Assembly (NCBI GenBank): GCA_007695145.1
Contig: REEI01000081.1
Coordinates: 117,563 to 181,562, forward strand
Origin: Saprospirales bacterium
Lineage (GTDB): Bacteria; Bacteroidota; Bacteroidia; Chitinophagales; Saprospiraceae
Direction: 5' to 3'
Length of the DNA: 64,000 bases
The position numbers and the translations under genes were made by a program. Positions 27,870-38,400 of the stretch are shown piece after piece; positions within the stretch are counted from its first letter, which is position 1, and every line of letters begins with the position of its first letter. The notes under the pieces are model-generated. The model searched no databases, was not told where the DNA came from, and was given only the letters and a program-made list of their open reading frames with translations.

Positions 27870-28496
27870 TTACTGCAAAGGTGAGCAAAAATCCTGAAAT
27901 GCGCGTTTAGCCCCTTCATGACCCAGCCTGATTGCCTGATTAATGTCCTCGCAGCCGGCAACTACTTCCCCTATTTTAACTCGGCTTACGCCTCTGAATA
28001 AATGAGCCTCAGGATTTAGAGATCTATGAGAAAGAAAGGAATTGAAATCGTCGGCTGCACCTTCAAAATTGCCGAGATGAATCCGAACATAGCCCCGGTT
28101 ATACAAAGCTTCAATATCTCCCGGAGATAATCTCAAAACTTCATCAAAATCTATTTGAGCCTTCTTTAAATTATTTATTCGACCAAAAGCAACTCCGCGA
28201 TGAAGCAAGGCGTCGGTATTGCCTGGATCTAATTCTAACAATGAGGAGAAATCCTCTATGGATTCCTCAAATCTCTTTAATTCAATGTAGACAATTCCCC
28301 TCTGATATAAGGCTTGCTTAACACCAGGATCATGTTTCAATGCTTTTGTCAATTTATTGGCTGCCAACTCTAATTCTCCGCTCTTCCTCAAATTAAACGC
28401 ATCCATTATCAATTCATCAACATCAGGAGAACCACAGCTGATTAAAGCCATTAGAATAGCTGAAAAAAAATAGTACCTACAAATTAGTTGTTTCAC
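27870..28496 (-). CDS. TPR-repeat lipoprotein
   Basis: A 208-residue protein. The signal peptide ends in a lipobox (ALISC, cysteine about residue 21). About four to five tetratricopeptide repeats follow, with features such as ALYQRGIVYIELKRFEESIEDF and ALYNRGYVRIHLGNFEGAADDF. TPR lipoproteins usually act as assembly scaffolds at the outer membrane, but the partner is unknown. The start is a GTG at 28496. It probably shares a transcript with the GYF2 protein downstream. Confidence 0.82.
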   Translation of the reverse strand: MKQLICRYYFFSAILMALISCGSPDVDELIMDAFNLRKSGELELAANKLTKALKHDPGVKQALYQRGIVYIELKRFEESIEDFSSLLELDPGNTDALLHRGVAFGRINNLKKAQIDFDEVLRLSPGDIEALYNRGYVRIHLGNFEGAADDFNSFLSHRSLNPEAHLFRGVSRVKIGEVVAGCEDINQAIRLGHEGAKRAFQDFCSPLQ

Positions 28497-28664
28497 CTGA
28501 AAAAGATTTGCGTAAAGTTAACATTTTCTGATTATTTCATAATATTTATATAATTTTATTTTTTCTTAAAAGCTGACACCAACTGAGGACCAGGAAAAGA
28601 ATTTGAAACAGATAAAAAATTACACTTTGAGGACAAAATTATTATTGGAAAAGGAGCAGAAATC

Positions 28665-28694
28665 TTGGCACAAATAATAATTGATTTATCTTTG
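28665..28694 (+). promoter_or_regulatory. Predicted promoter of atpD
   Basis: TTGG (28665-28668) and TATCTTTG (28687-28694) match the Bacteroidota -33 and -7 elements, with 19 bp from the TTG to the -7 element. The 5' leader would be about 30 nt before the ATG at 28732. Confidence 0.7.
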
Positions 28695-28707
28695 CACCGA
28701 TTTTTGA

Positions 28708-30246
<1,539 letters not shown>

Positions 30247-30329
30247 TTCCCCCGGCCACAAGATTTAATCTATCTGCTCGGGAGGCTACAAAACATTAGT
30301 TTTTAGCAATAACGATTGAAAACATAAGA

Positions 30330-30590
30330 ATGAAGTTAATTATATTATCACCGGATCAGGAAATTTTCAATGGAGAGGTGACCGGAGTAAAGGTACCTGG
30401 AACCTCCGGTTCTTTTGAACTCCTCAATAACCACGCCCCTATTGTCAGTTCCATAAGTTACGGAGTGGTTCGGGTAAAAACCAAAGACAGGACCTTCTCA
30501 TTTAAAGTGGATAAGGGATTTATTGAAATGCTCAATAATGAAATATCGCTCCTGGTTCAGGGTTATGAGGAAATTGAATCAAGCAAATAA
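30330..30590 (+). CDS. atpC: ATP synthase F1 epsilon subunit
   Basis: An 86-residue subunit with the N-terminal beta-sandwich (LIILSPDQEIFNGEVTGVKVPGTSGSFELLNNHAP). It lacks most of the C-terminal helical hairpin that inhibits ATP hydrolysis in the longer E. coli protein. Short epsilon forms are common in Bacteroidota. It is cotranscribed with atpD, and a terminator follows at 30614. Confidence 0.95.
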   Translation: MKLIILSPDQEIFNGEVTGVKVPGTSGSFELLNNHAPIVSSISYGVVRVKTKDRTFSFKVDKGFIEMLNNEISLLVQGYEEIESSK

Positions 30591-30613
30591 GTTTAATCTG
30601 TTTTTTATCATGT

Positions 30614-30654
30614 AAGCCCGAAAGGTATCTATTACTTTTCGGGCTTCTTTTTTT
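30614..30654 (+). terminator. Rho-independent terminator after atpDC
   Basis: AAGCCCGAAAGGT (30614-30626) pairs with ACTTTTCGGGCTT (30634-30646) with one G-U pair, then a T-rich run follows (to about 30654). Confidence 0.85.
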
Positions 30655-30669
30655 GCTAAAGATCATCTT

Positions 30670-31662
30670 ATGTCAGAATTAGTCTCCATAGTAATGCCAG
30701 TGAAAAATGCTGCGGAATTCATCAATGCAACGATTGAGTCCATCCAAAAGCAAACCCATAAAAACTGGGAACTAATAGCCGTAAATGATTCCAGTAGCGA
30801 CCTTACAGAAGAATTTATGAGCAATCTGGCCAAATCAGATTCCCGTATCCAGCTACTTCAAAATCCGGGAAACGGAATATTGGATGCCATAAATTTTGGA
30901 GCATCACAGGCCAATGGGATGTATATCACCAGAATGGATGCTGATGACCTCATGTCAGTCTTAAGATTAGAGGACCAAATTCAATTGCTCAAAAGGAATC
31001 CTCCGAAAACGATAGTCACCGGACCAGTAAAATACTTTAGACAGGACAAAGAACTTGGTGCAGGATTTAAGCACTATGAGCAATGGCTCAACAACTTATG
31101 TAAGGCAGGAACTCATTACGAGCACATCTATAAGGAGTGCGTAATCCCCTCCCCTTCCTGGCTGATGCGTTTTGAAGAATTCAATGAGATCGGGGGTTTT
31201 ACAGGACTTAATTATCCGGAGGATTACGACTTTGTCTTCCGGCTCTATCGATTTAAATTCAAAGTGGCATCAGTACGGGATACGGTATTATTCTGGAGAG
31301 ATCACGATGCCAGAGCATCCCGAAATTTGGAGGTATATTCCGACCAAACATTTTTTTTCTTGAAAGTCCAAAGATTTATGGAACTAGACAGGAAATCCGG
31401 GAGTGGTTTGTTCCTTTATGGAGCAGGTCCTAAAGGAAAAAAATTAGCAAGGGAACTGATCGCAAACCGTATTGAATTTCGGTGGGCAAGCGGAAATATG
31501 AAGAAAATAGGGCTCAGTATTTACGGAATAATCATTGAGGATGAAAAAGCTGTGTACAAAGCAAGAAACTCTCAAGTCATTGTTGCTATTAGCTCTCCAG
31601 TCATGAAAAAAGATGTGGTCAAAAAGCTAAAAAATTACCCTGAAGTGTACTATTTTTGTTGA
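30670..31662 (+). CDS. Family 2 glycosyltransferase
   Basis: A 330-residue GT-A enzyme: VSIVMPVKNAAEFINATIESIQKQT (residues 5-29), NDSSSDLTEEF, and the DXD-like RMDADDLM (about 93-100), which binds the metal and nucleotide sugar. Residues ~245-330 resemble a small Rossmann-like region (FLYGAGPKGKKLARELI) of unclear role. The next gene starts 1 bp after the stop, so it is in an operon with the two following genes. Acceptor and donor are unknown. Confidence 0.85.
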   Translation: MSELVSIVMPVKNAAEFINATIESIQKQTHKNWELIAVNDSSSDLTEEFMSNLAKSDSRIQLLQNPGNGILDAINFGASQANGMYITRMDADDLMSVLRLEDQIQLLKRNPPKTIVTGPVKYFRQDKELGAGFKHYEQWLNNLCKAGTHYEHIYKECVIPSPSWLMRFEEFNEIGGFTGLNYPEDYDFVFRLYRFKFKVASVRDTVLFWRDHDARASRNLEVYSDQTFFFLKVQRFMELDRKSGSGLFLYGAGPKGKKLARELIANRIEFRWASGNMKKIGLSIYGIIIEDEKAVYKARNSQVIVAISSPVMKKDVVKKLKNYPEVYYFC

Positions 31663-31663
31663 A

Positions 31664-33103
31664 ATGACCTTATCAACAGACATCTTAAAAAATTTTATCC
31701 GGGGATTGTCGAACTTGAAGTGGGACAATAGCAACCGGTCTGAAGTTGAGGGAAAGGTACATGATCACCATTTAAAAATTTTGGCCAATAGCATTAAGTC
31801 TATTCATCTCGCCGATCATCGCGCGTTCCACTCCACATTTTGCAAGGAAAAAGGAGAGTCCAGATCCGGTTCAGATTTACCTTTTTCCCCTCTTATCTTT
31901 AGAAATCAGTGGAAATTAGAAACCCAGAATTTCCCGGCACATGAATACCTACACTTATGTAAAAAGTACCACTTAAAAATTCACCCCATCATAGCTACCT
32001 ATTTACTCCTAAAGCACAAGGAAATCGAAAATATCGCCTCGGTTTTATTACTTTCAGATGAGAAACAGAGGCAATTCTTGATGGACAATTTTCCTGAATA
32101 CGATTTGAGAATTATTGATCAATGGAATTCTCAACCCTCAAAAAAAACACTATCACTTTGGTATCTTTATTACAGAATCACCCTCTCTGAATCAGAAATG
32201 AACAATAAGATAATTCAGCTCTGGAAGTGGTTATCCAATAAACAAAGAGGAACATTACTGGAAATTCTCAGCTTGCAAAACATTAAATCCCTCCCGGCTC
32301 AACTTTTTCAGGAGGCTCCATACAGTTCTCAAAAACTGAATATCGAATTAGCTACATATGAATATTTGGATCAACTTAGCGAAGGTACCACTGATCTCCA
32401 TCAATTAAAAGATGAACTGACCGGCAAGGAAGTCAATGGAAATCTTAGCGTCCAAAGTTTATGTCAGAAATACCAATGCGAGGTTTCTGAATTGTTCAAG
32501 CGTATATTACTTAATACCCGGCCTTCTGCCATTTTTTCAGAAGATGAGTTGGTTGATCTGCTTAAAAGTCCTAACAAACTTGCAGTAGAGATTACAGCAA
32601 ATGATCTGTTATACTCTGTATTGAAAAATGATGACCATAGAGCACTCGAAATCATAATTAGACAGATTAGGACTTCAAACCAATACCACGAACTATTCAA
32701 GAGAGTTTCAGAAAATAATAAGATCAATATCACAGCAGAACTTTTTCTGAAAACTTCTATTCCACTTCTTGAGCAAAATACAAACAAGGATTTGAAGATT
32801 TTTATAATACTTAGTGATCTTCATACGGGCTTTTGGCCGGATCGACTGAGCAATTTGGTACTTAAGAGACTAAAGGATCAGGAGAGATTTACTACAAATG
32901 CGGAAGATAGGGATAAACTTATCCAATATCTTGCTGCCAGGGCGAATCCACTTCTTTCAAAGACCTTAAATCTTTTTCTGACTGAATTCCCATTCAGCGA
33001 AACCAATGCCAGCCTAAAAAAACTGGTGGAGGCCTGGGAATTCAGAAAGGAAATGAGAGTGGCATTTGATCAAATTGCAAAGAGTGAAAATCAAACGACA
33101 TGA
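31664..33103 (+). CDS. Uncharacterised protein upstream of MoxR-type ATPase (possible DUF5691 relative)
   Basis: A 479-residue, mostly helical protein with no signal peptide or membrane segment. Its stop overlaps the start of the MoxR ATPase gene (ATGA), suggesting coupled expression. In related MoxR clusters, the partner gene often encodes a DUF5691 protein. Here the stretch LLLSDEKQRQFLMDNFPEYDL and the spaced helices vaguely resemble that family, but I cannot confirm it by eye. No catalytic motif is recognised. A role as an adaptor or substrate of the ATPase is an inference from gene order. Confidence 0.6.
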   Translation: MTLSTDILKNFIRGLSNLKWDNSNRSEVEGKVHDHHLKILANSIKSIHLADHRAFHSTFCKEKGESRSGSDLPFSPLIFRNQWKLETQNFPAHEYLHLCKKYHLKIHPIIATYLLLKHKEIENIASVLLLSDEKQRQFLMDNFPEYDLRIIDQWNSQPSKKTLSLWYLYYRITLSESEMNNKIIQLWKWLSNKQRGTLLEILSLQNIKSLPAQLFQEAPYSSQKLNIELATYEYLDQLSEGTTDLHQLKDELTGKEVNGNLSVQSLCQKYQCEVSELFKRILLNTRPSAIFSEDELVDLLKSPNKLAVEITANDLLYSVLKNDDHRALEIIIRQIRTSNQYHELFKRVSENNKINITAELFLKTSIPLLEQNTNKDLKIFIILSDLHTGFWPDRLSNLVLKRLKDQERFTTNAEDRDKLIQYLAARANPLLSKTLNLFLTEFPFSETNASLKKLVEAWEFRKEMRVAFDQIAKSENQTT

Positions 33104-34194
33104 GCAAAAAATCTCCCAGGAAAGGAATGCAGCGATTACCGGCTGAAAAATTGTATGCGCAGGAATTAAAATTGCTCTCAAAAAATGATCAATTGCCAAG
33201 GCCGGATAATTGGAATCTTTCTCCACGAGCTGTGGTAGATTACATTATGGGAACCACAATGAAAGATGGTACCGTAATTTCTCCAAAATATATTGGGAAC
33301 AGAAGATTGATTGAGATTGCAGTAGCAACCCTAACAACGGACAGGGCATTATTGCTTACAGGGGTACCCGGCACTGCCAAAACATGGGTTTCAGAACATC
33401 TGGCCGCCGCCATTTCTGGAACCAGCAGATTGTTGGTTCAAGGCACGGCCGGAACACATGAGGACAAATTACTGTACGGTTGGAACTATCCGGTTTTGTT
33501 ATCAAAAGGGCCAATTAGGGAGGCTCTTGTTCCCTCTCCCGTAATGCGCGGCATGGAAGAGGGAAGAATTGTGAGAATTGAAGAGATGACTCGCATGCCT
33601 TTTGAAATTCAAGACTCTCTTATCACCATACTTTCAGAGCGAAGCCTGCCAATCCCGGAATTAAACGAAGAGTGTAGTGCTTTAAATGGCTTCAACATAA
33701 TAGCAACTGCTAATGACAGGGATAAAGGAATACACGAAATGTCCGGAGCACTGCAAAGAAGGTTTAACATAGTAGTACTGCCCTTGCCCGAGTCGGTGGA
33801 TGAAGAATTAAACATTGTCCTTGAGAGACTTTCCCCTGACTTACTGATTCAATTGAATAAAAAAATCGGAAAAAACAGCATAGAGGAAATCAGAAAAGTA
33901 GTAACCATTTTTAAAGAGTTGAGAGATGGCCAGACCATCGACAAGAAAAGCAGCTTAAAGAAAGTCAATTCAACTATTTCAACTGCTGAAATCATAGCCG
34001 TAGTAAATAATGGGCTTGCAATGTGTACGCATTTTGGTGATGGAACTTTAAAAACAGAACATTTGGCTTCAAGTCTTGAAGGAGCCATTGTAAAGAATAG
34101 AGAAACTGATGAAGCCCCCTGGAGGGAGTACATCGAACTTGTGATAAAAAAACGGAAGGACTGGGGAGCCTACTTTGAGTATCTGAGTAGATAA
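33100..34194 (+). CDS. MoxR-family AAA+ ATPase (YehL-like)
   Basis: A 364-residue AAA+ ATPase, probably a chaperone-type remodelling enzyme in the cytosol. Walker A is LLTGVPGTAKTWVSEHLA (about residues 89-106). The downstream VRIEEMTRMP and IIATANDRDKGIHEMSGALQRRF are Walker B/sensor 1 and arginine-finger regions. The pattern resembles E. coli YehL. MoxR proteins usually work with a von Willebrand A (VWA) protein; none is found in this window, and the following gene is a dehydrogenase. It overlaps the upstream uncharacterised gene by 4 nt. Confidence 0.88.
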   Translation: MSKKSPRKGMQRLPAEKLYAQELKLLSKNDQLPRPDNWNLSPRAVVDYIMGTTMKDGTVISPKYIGNRRLIEIAVATLTTDRALLLTGVPGTAKTWVSEHLAAAISGTSRLLVQGTAGTHEDKLLYGWNYPVLLSKGPIREALVPSPVMRGMEEGRIVRIEEMTRMPFEIQDSLITILSERSLPIPELNEECSALNGFNIIATANDRDKGIHEMSGALQRRFNIVVLPLPESVDEELNIVLERLSPDLLIQLNKKIGKNSIEEIRKVVTIFKELRDGQTIDKKSSLKKVNSTISTAEIIAVVNNGLAMCTHFGDGTLKTEHLASSLEGAIVKNRETDEAPWREYIELVIKKRKDWGAYFEYLSR

Positions 34195-34264
34195 CAATAA
34201 AATAATCATTGACAATACTTGCGGTGTAAGTATTTTATCCTTAAGATTGCGAAAAATTATAGAA

Positions 34265-35218
34265 ATGAAGAAAATTCTGGCCAATGACGGCATTCATGCG
34301 GATGGTAAAGCTAAACTGGAAGAAGCTGGTTTTGAAGTCAATACAGACAAAATAGCTCAACAAGAGTTATTAAATGGATTAAAAGAATACAATGTCTTAT
34401 TGGTTCGCAGTGCTACAAAAGTAACTCGTGAAATCATGGAGGCAAATCCACAGCTAAAATTGATTGGAAGAGGGGGCGTAGGTCTTGACAATATTGATCT
34501 TGTAGCTGCCGAAGAGTTTAAGATAAAGGTCGTCAATACTCCGGCTGCTTCATCCAAGTCAGTTGCAGAGTTAGTCTTTGGCCATATGTTTAGCCTTGCC
34601 AGATTTCTACATCGCTCCAATCGCGAAATGCCACTTAAGGGCGTTGATGATTTTAAAAACCTCAAGAAGGAGTACTCCAGGGGGATTGAATTATACGGAA
34701 AAACATTGGGTATTGTCGGTCTGGGCAGAATTGGACAGGAAGTAGCCCGAATGGGTCTTGGCCTGGGAATGAATGTGATACCGGTAGACCCAAGGGTAAA
34801 AGTTAGCGATATTGAAATCGACCTTTTCAAATCAGAGGATGTAAGGCTAAAGGTGAAATTGGAATCAGAATTACTGGAAAATATGCTTCCAAAGGCAGAC
34901 TTTATTACGGTTCATGTCCCATCTGTCAATACAGCCATCATAGGAAAAGAGCAATTCAATCTCATGAAACAAGGGGCTATTTTGATCAATTCCGCAAGAG
35001 GAGGTGTAGTTGATGAAGTGGCCCTTCTCAATGCCCTGGAGTCCGGAAAACTTGCAGCAGCAGGCTTAGACGTGTTCATAGGTGAACCCAGACCAGCTGC
35101 AGAATTACTCAATCATCCCAATATTTCAGTAAGTCCACATACAGGTGCATCAACTTCAGAAGCTCAGCAGAGGATTGGAATGGAGTTGGCCGATCAAATC
35201 ATAGCATTCCTGGGTTAA
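34265..35218 (+). CDS. D-3-phosphoglycerate dehydrogenase-like 2-hydroxyacid dehydrogenase
   Basis: A 317-residue NAD-dependent D-2-hydroxyacid dehydrogenase from the ATG at 34265. The Rossmann motif GIVGLGRIGQEVARMGLGLGM lies near residues 143-163. INSARGGVVDEVALL and SPHTGASTSEAQ hold the catalytic Arg and His regions. The subtype resembles short SerA lacking the ACT domain, so 3-phosphoglycerate oxidation in serine synthesis is likely but not proved. The open frame begins at TTG 34247; ATG is preferred. Confidence 0.85.
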   Translation: MKKILANDGIHADGKAKLEEAGFEVNTDKIAQQELLNGLKEYNVLLVRSATKVTREIMEANPQLKLIGRGGVGLDNIDLVAAEEFKIKVVNTPAASSKSVAELVFGHMFSLARFLHRSNREMPLKGVDDFKNLKKEYSRGIELYGKTLGIVGLGRIGQEVARMGLGLGMNVIPVDPRVKVSDIEIDLFKSEDVRLKVKLESELLENMLPKADFITVHVPSVNTAIIGKEQFNLMKQGAILINSARGGVVDEVALLNALESGKLAAAGLDVFIGEPRPAAELLNHPNISVSPHTGASTSEAQQRIGMELADQIIAFLG

Positions 35219-35409
35219 ATCGGTCCATTCACCAAGCTAAATCACCTTTTAGGTTTTTCTTATGATGGTCTGACAAAACCATGACCGACCTTAGTGGTTA
35301 AATTGCTAACCCACTTTCCTCAAACCACTCATCACTTATTGAATTTGCACAACTCTGCGCCAAAACAGTTGCGATTATCTGCTATTATCAACAGGAAAAA
35401 CCATTGCTT

Positions 35410-38400
35410 ATGGTCAAATGTTACAGTCTATGTCGTGGAACATTGGCTGAGATTACCCTATTTTTTAGAGAAGTGAGTCGATTTTGCTTATCAAGTAATT
35501 CTTACCTGGTACTACTCCCTCTACTTTTGTTGTTTCCCTTTATGCTCTCTGCACAAATTACGGAACCACCCGACCCCTGTGATACAGGCAGTGAAGCTAC
35601 TTGCAAATGCGAAACAGCCCCAATTCTTTGCACCATAGATGACCTGGATGGATTTGAGTACTCAATGTCGACTTATATGCATCCCGAAGATGGCCCCCAA
35701 CCGCTATGTATAGGAGTACCATCAGTACCCAATAATCCTACCTGGTTTGGATTTTTAGCCTGGTGCGAAGAACTGACTCTTTTGGTTGAAATAGAAAACT
35801 GCACCAATGTCTGCGCAGGTACTAACGGCACACCATGTGGAGGAGGTCCTTTCCCCTGCGGGCTATTTGGAAATTGTACAAGAGGAATTCAAATTGCTAT
35901 TTACGGGGATTGTGGTTACAATGAGCAAGTTGGCTGTAATGTCAATGATTGTGGGAACGAAAACGATAAACTACTGGAACTGCAAGGATTGCAGATTGGA
36001 GGGACTTACTACTTCATGGTTGATGGTTGCGCAGGATCAGCCTGTGATGTAAGAATCAATGTAGTTGGCACCTGTGGCAATGCCGAGATAGAACCCTGGA
36101 CCAACCCCATAGACGGACCTGATAGCGTCTGTGTAAACACTTCTGCCTTTTATTCAGTGGATAATCTCCAGGCAGCTACTTTATATCATTGGTATATTGA
36201 TGGTGTAGAGGTAGACCTCACTGAAGAGCCCAATAATGAAATTATTTTTCCGGGGGAGGGAACCTTTGAACTATGCGTTGATGTAAGCAATCTCCCTTGT
36301 ATAGAAGTTACTGATGACCCTGACCCCATTTGCATGACAGTTGAAGTATTTTCACCATTCGAAGATTTGGGAGAGTTCATAGAGTGCATTGAAAATGCTC
36401 CCCTCATTGTTGATGGCATCCCATATTTCGAAACTGGGTTCTATGAATATATAGTTACAGGCCCGAATGGATGTGACACATTCAAGCAGCTCGAGATTAT
36501 CATCATTGATAATCAGCCGGAAGACCAGGATACCGTGGTCTGTGAGGACAGTTTTCCATTCTTCTATCCGCCTGCTCAAAATACGGTTATTGGGCCTGGC
36601 TCTTATTTTGTGCCAGCAACTGACCAATTTGGCTGCGACAGCTCTTATATCATAAATTTCTATACTCTCTCAATAGACATCCAACTTTTTAGTATACCGG
36701 ACACTTTATTTTGTCCCTCAGAATCAATAGCCATTTCTGACTTTGGTTTTGGAGCGATAATTGACAACCCGGAACAGACCATAGTGGAAGAAGTAGAGTT
36801 TGAATGGTTTTTTAATGGGGAAGCGCGTCCTGATCTGGAGGGAAGAAACATTGAAGTAAATGAGGCAGGTGAATATACATTAATTGTGACGGCATTTTAC
36901 AATGATATCATTTGCATAGATTCAGCATCAATTACCATTCCCGAAAATTTTATCACCCCACCTCAACCATTGCCTCATTTCCCACTGGAAGCCTGCATCA
37001 ATACTACTCAGGAAATCTTCACAACCAATTATACAGGAGATCTCTCAGTCAACTGGAGCTTAAGCGGTCCGGGGACCTTCATAACTCAAGCTGCTGATTC
37101 AGCACTCATCCGTTTTGATTCTATCGGTTCCGTGGAAATATGCATCAACTATTTCTACCCTGACTGCCCCGAACTGATTGCCGATTCCTGCTTTGTAATT
37201 CAGGTTACAGATGGTCTTATTCCTGAAATTATTGGACCAAACTACTTTTGTGAAGGTCAAAGCACTACTCTTTTTACCGACTCCTCATATGAGTTGATAC
37301 AATGGAATGGACAAGAGTCTGACAGCCTGATAGTCAGTCAAAGTGGAACCATTACTCTATTCGTGGTGGATAGTTTGGGGTGCAATGGTACGGCAGAAAT
37401 TCAAATAAATGAGGCCCTTAATCCAGAACCTCAAATTCTAGGTTCCCCAGTTTTCTGTGAAGAGGGGTTTACTGAACTCAGCTTAGATCAAGCCTATTCT
37501 GAAATTCTATGGAGTACCGGAGAGGGGAGTCAATTTATAGAGGTCAACTTTGAAGGAACTGTAACTGCAAGTGTAGCTGATTCTCTTGGATGCTCCGGAA
37601 CAGCCTCCATCGAGATAACCCTCGAAGAGGAATTACAACTTGCCATCACGGGACCCAATGAAATTTGCGAAGGAGAAACAGCAATTTTATCCACAATCCC
37701 TTCTTTTGCTACCTATGAATGGAGTACAGGATCGATCCAGGAAACCCTGGTAATAGGTGAATCAGGAACCTATACCGTTGAAGTGGGAGATGGAAGAGGT
37801 TGCTTCGGTACTGCTGAATTTAATCTCATAGTCAATGAACTACCCGAAGGAGATTTGATTGCAGATAAGGAAGGCCTTTGTCCGGGAGAAAATCTGGAGT
37901 TAGTTTTTGTCACCTCTAATAATATCAGTGAATTTCTCTGGTCTGACAGCTCCACTGACAACACATTAATTGTCAATGCTTCAGGTGTTTACGAATTGAC
38001 GGTTACGGATGAAAAAGGATGCAAAGCAACATTTGATATTGCGATTGTAGATTTTGATGCTCCTATTCCTGAAATTGATGGACTTACTGAATTTTGTTCC
38101 GGAGAATTAGTCACCCTTTCTGTTGATGATTTTTTTGACAATTATCAGTGGTCAACAGGAGACACGACCAATGAGACAACAATTAGCTCAGGAGGCTCTT
38201 TCTCTATTACGGTTACAGACGAAAATGAATGCACAGGTATTGCATTGTTCTCTGTAACAGAGAACCCACTACCGCAACCTCAAATAACAGGCCCCAACGA
38301 AATTTGTGATGGCCAAAATGCCACCCTGGGAGTGAGTCAGTCATTTTCTTCATATCTATGGAGCACTGGTTCTATCGAGGATGAAATCATTGTTTCAGTC

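Noticed and set aside
31664..34194. MoxR pair considered as an anti-phage system
   Set aside because: No effector, nuclease or other defence gene is adjacent; the neighbourhood is housekeeping.
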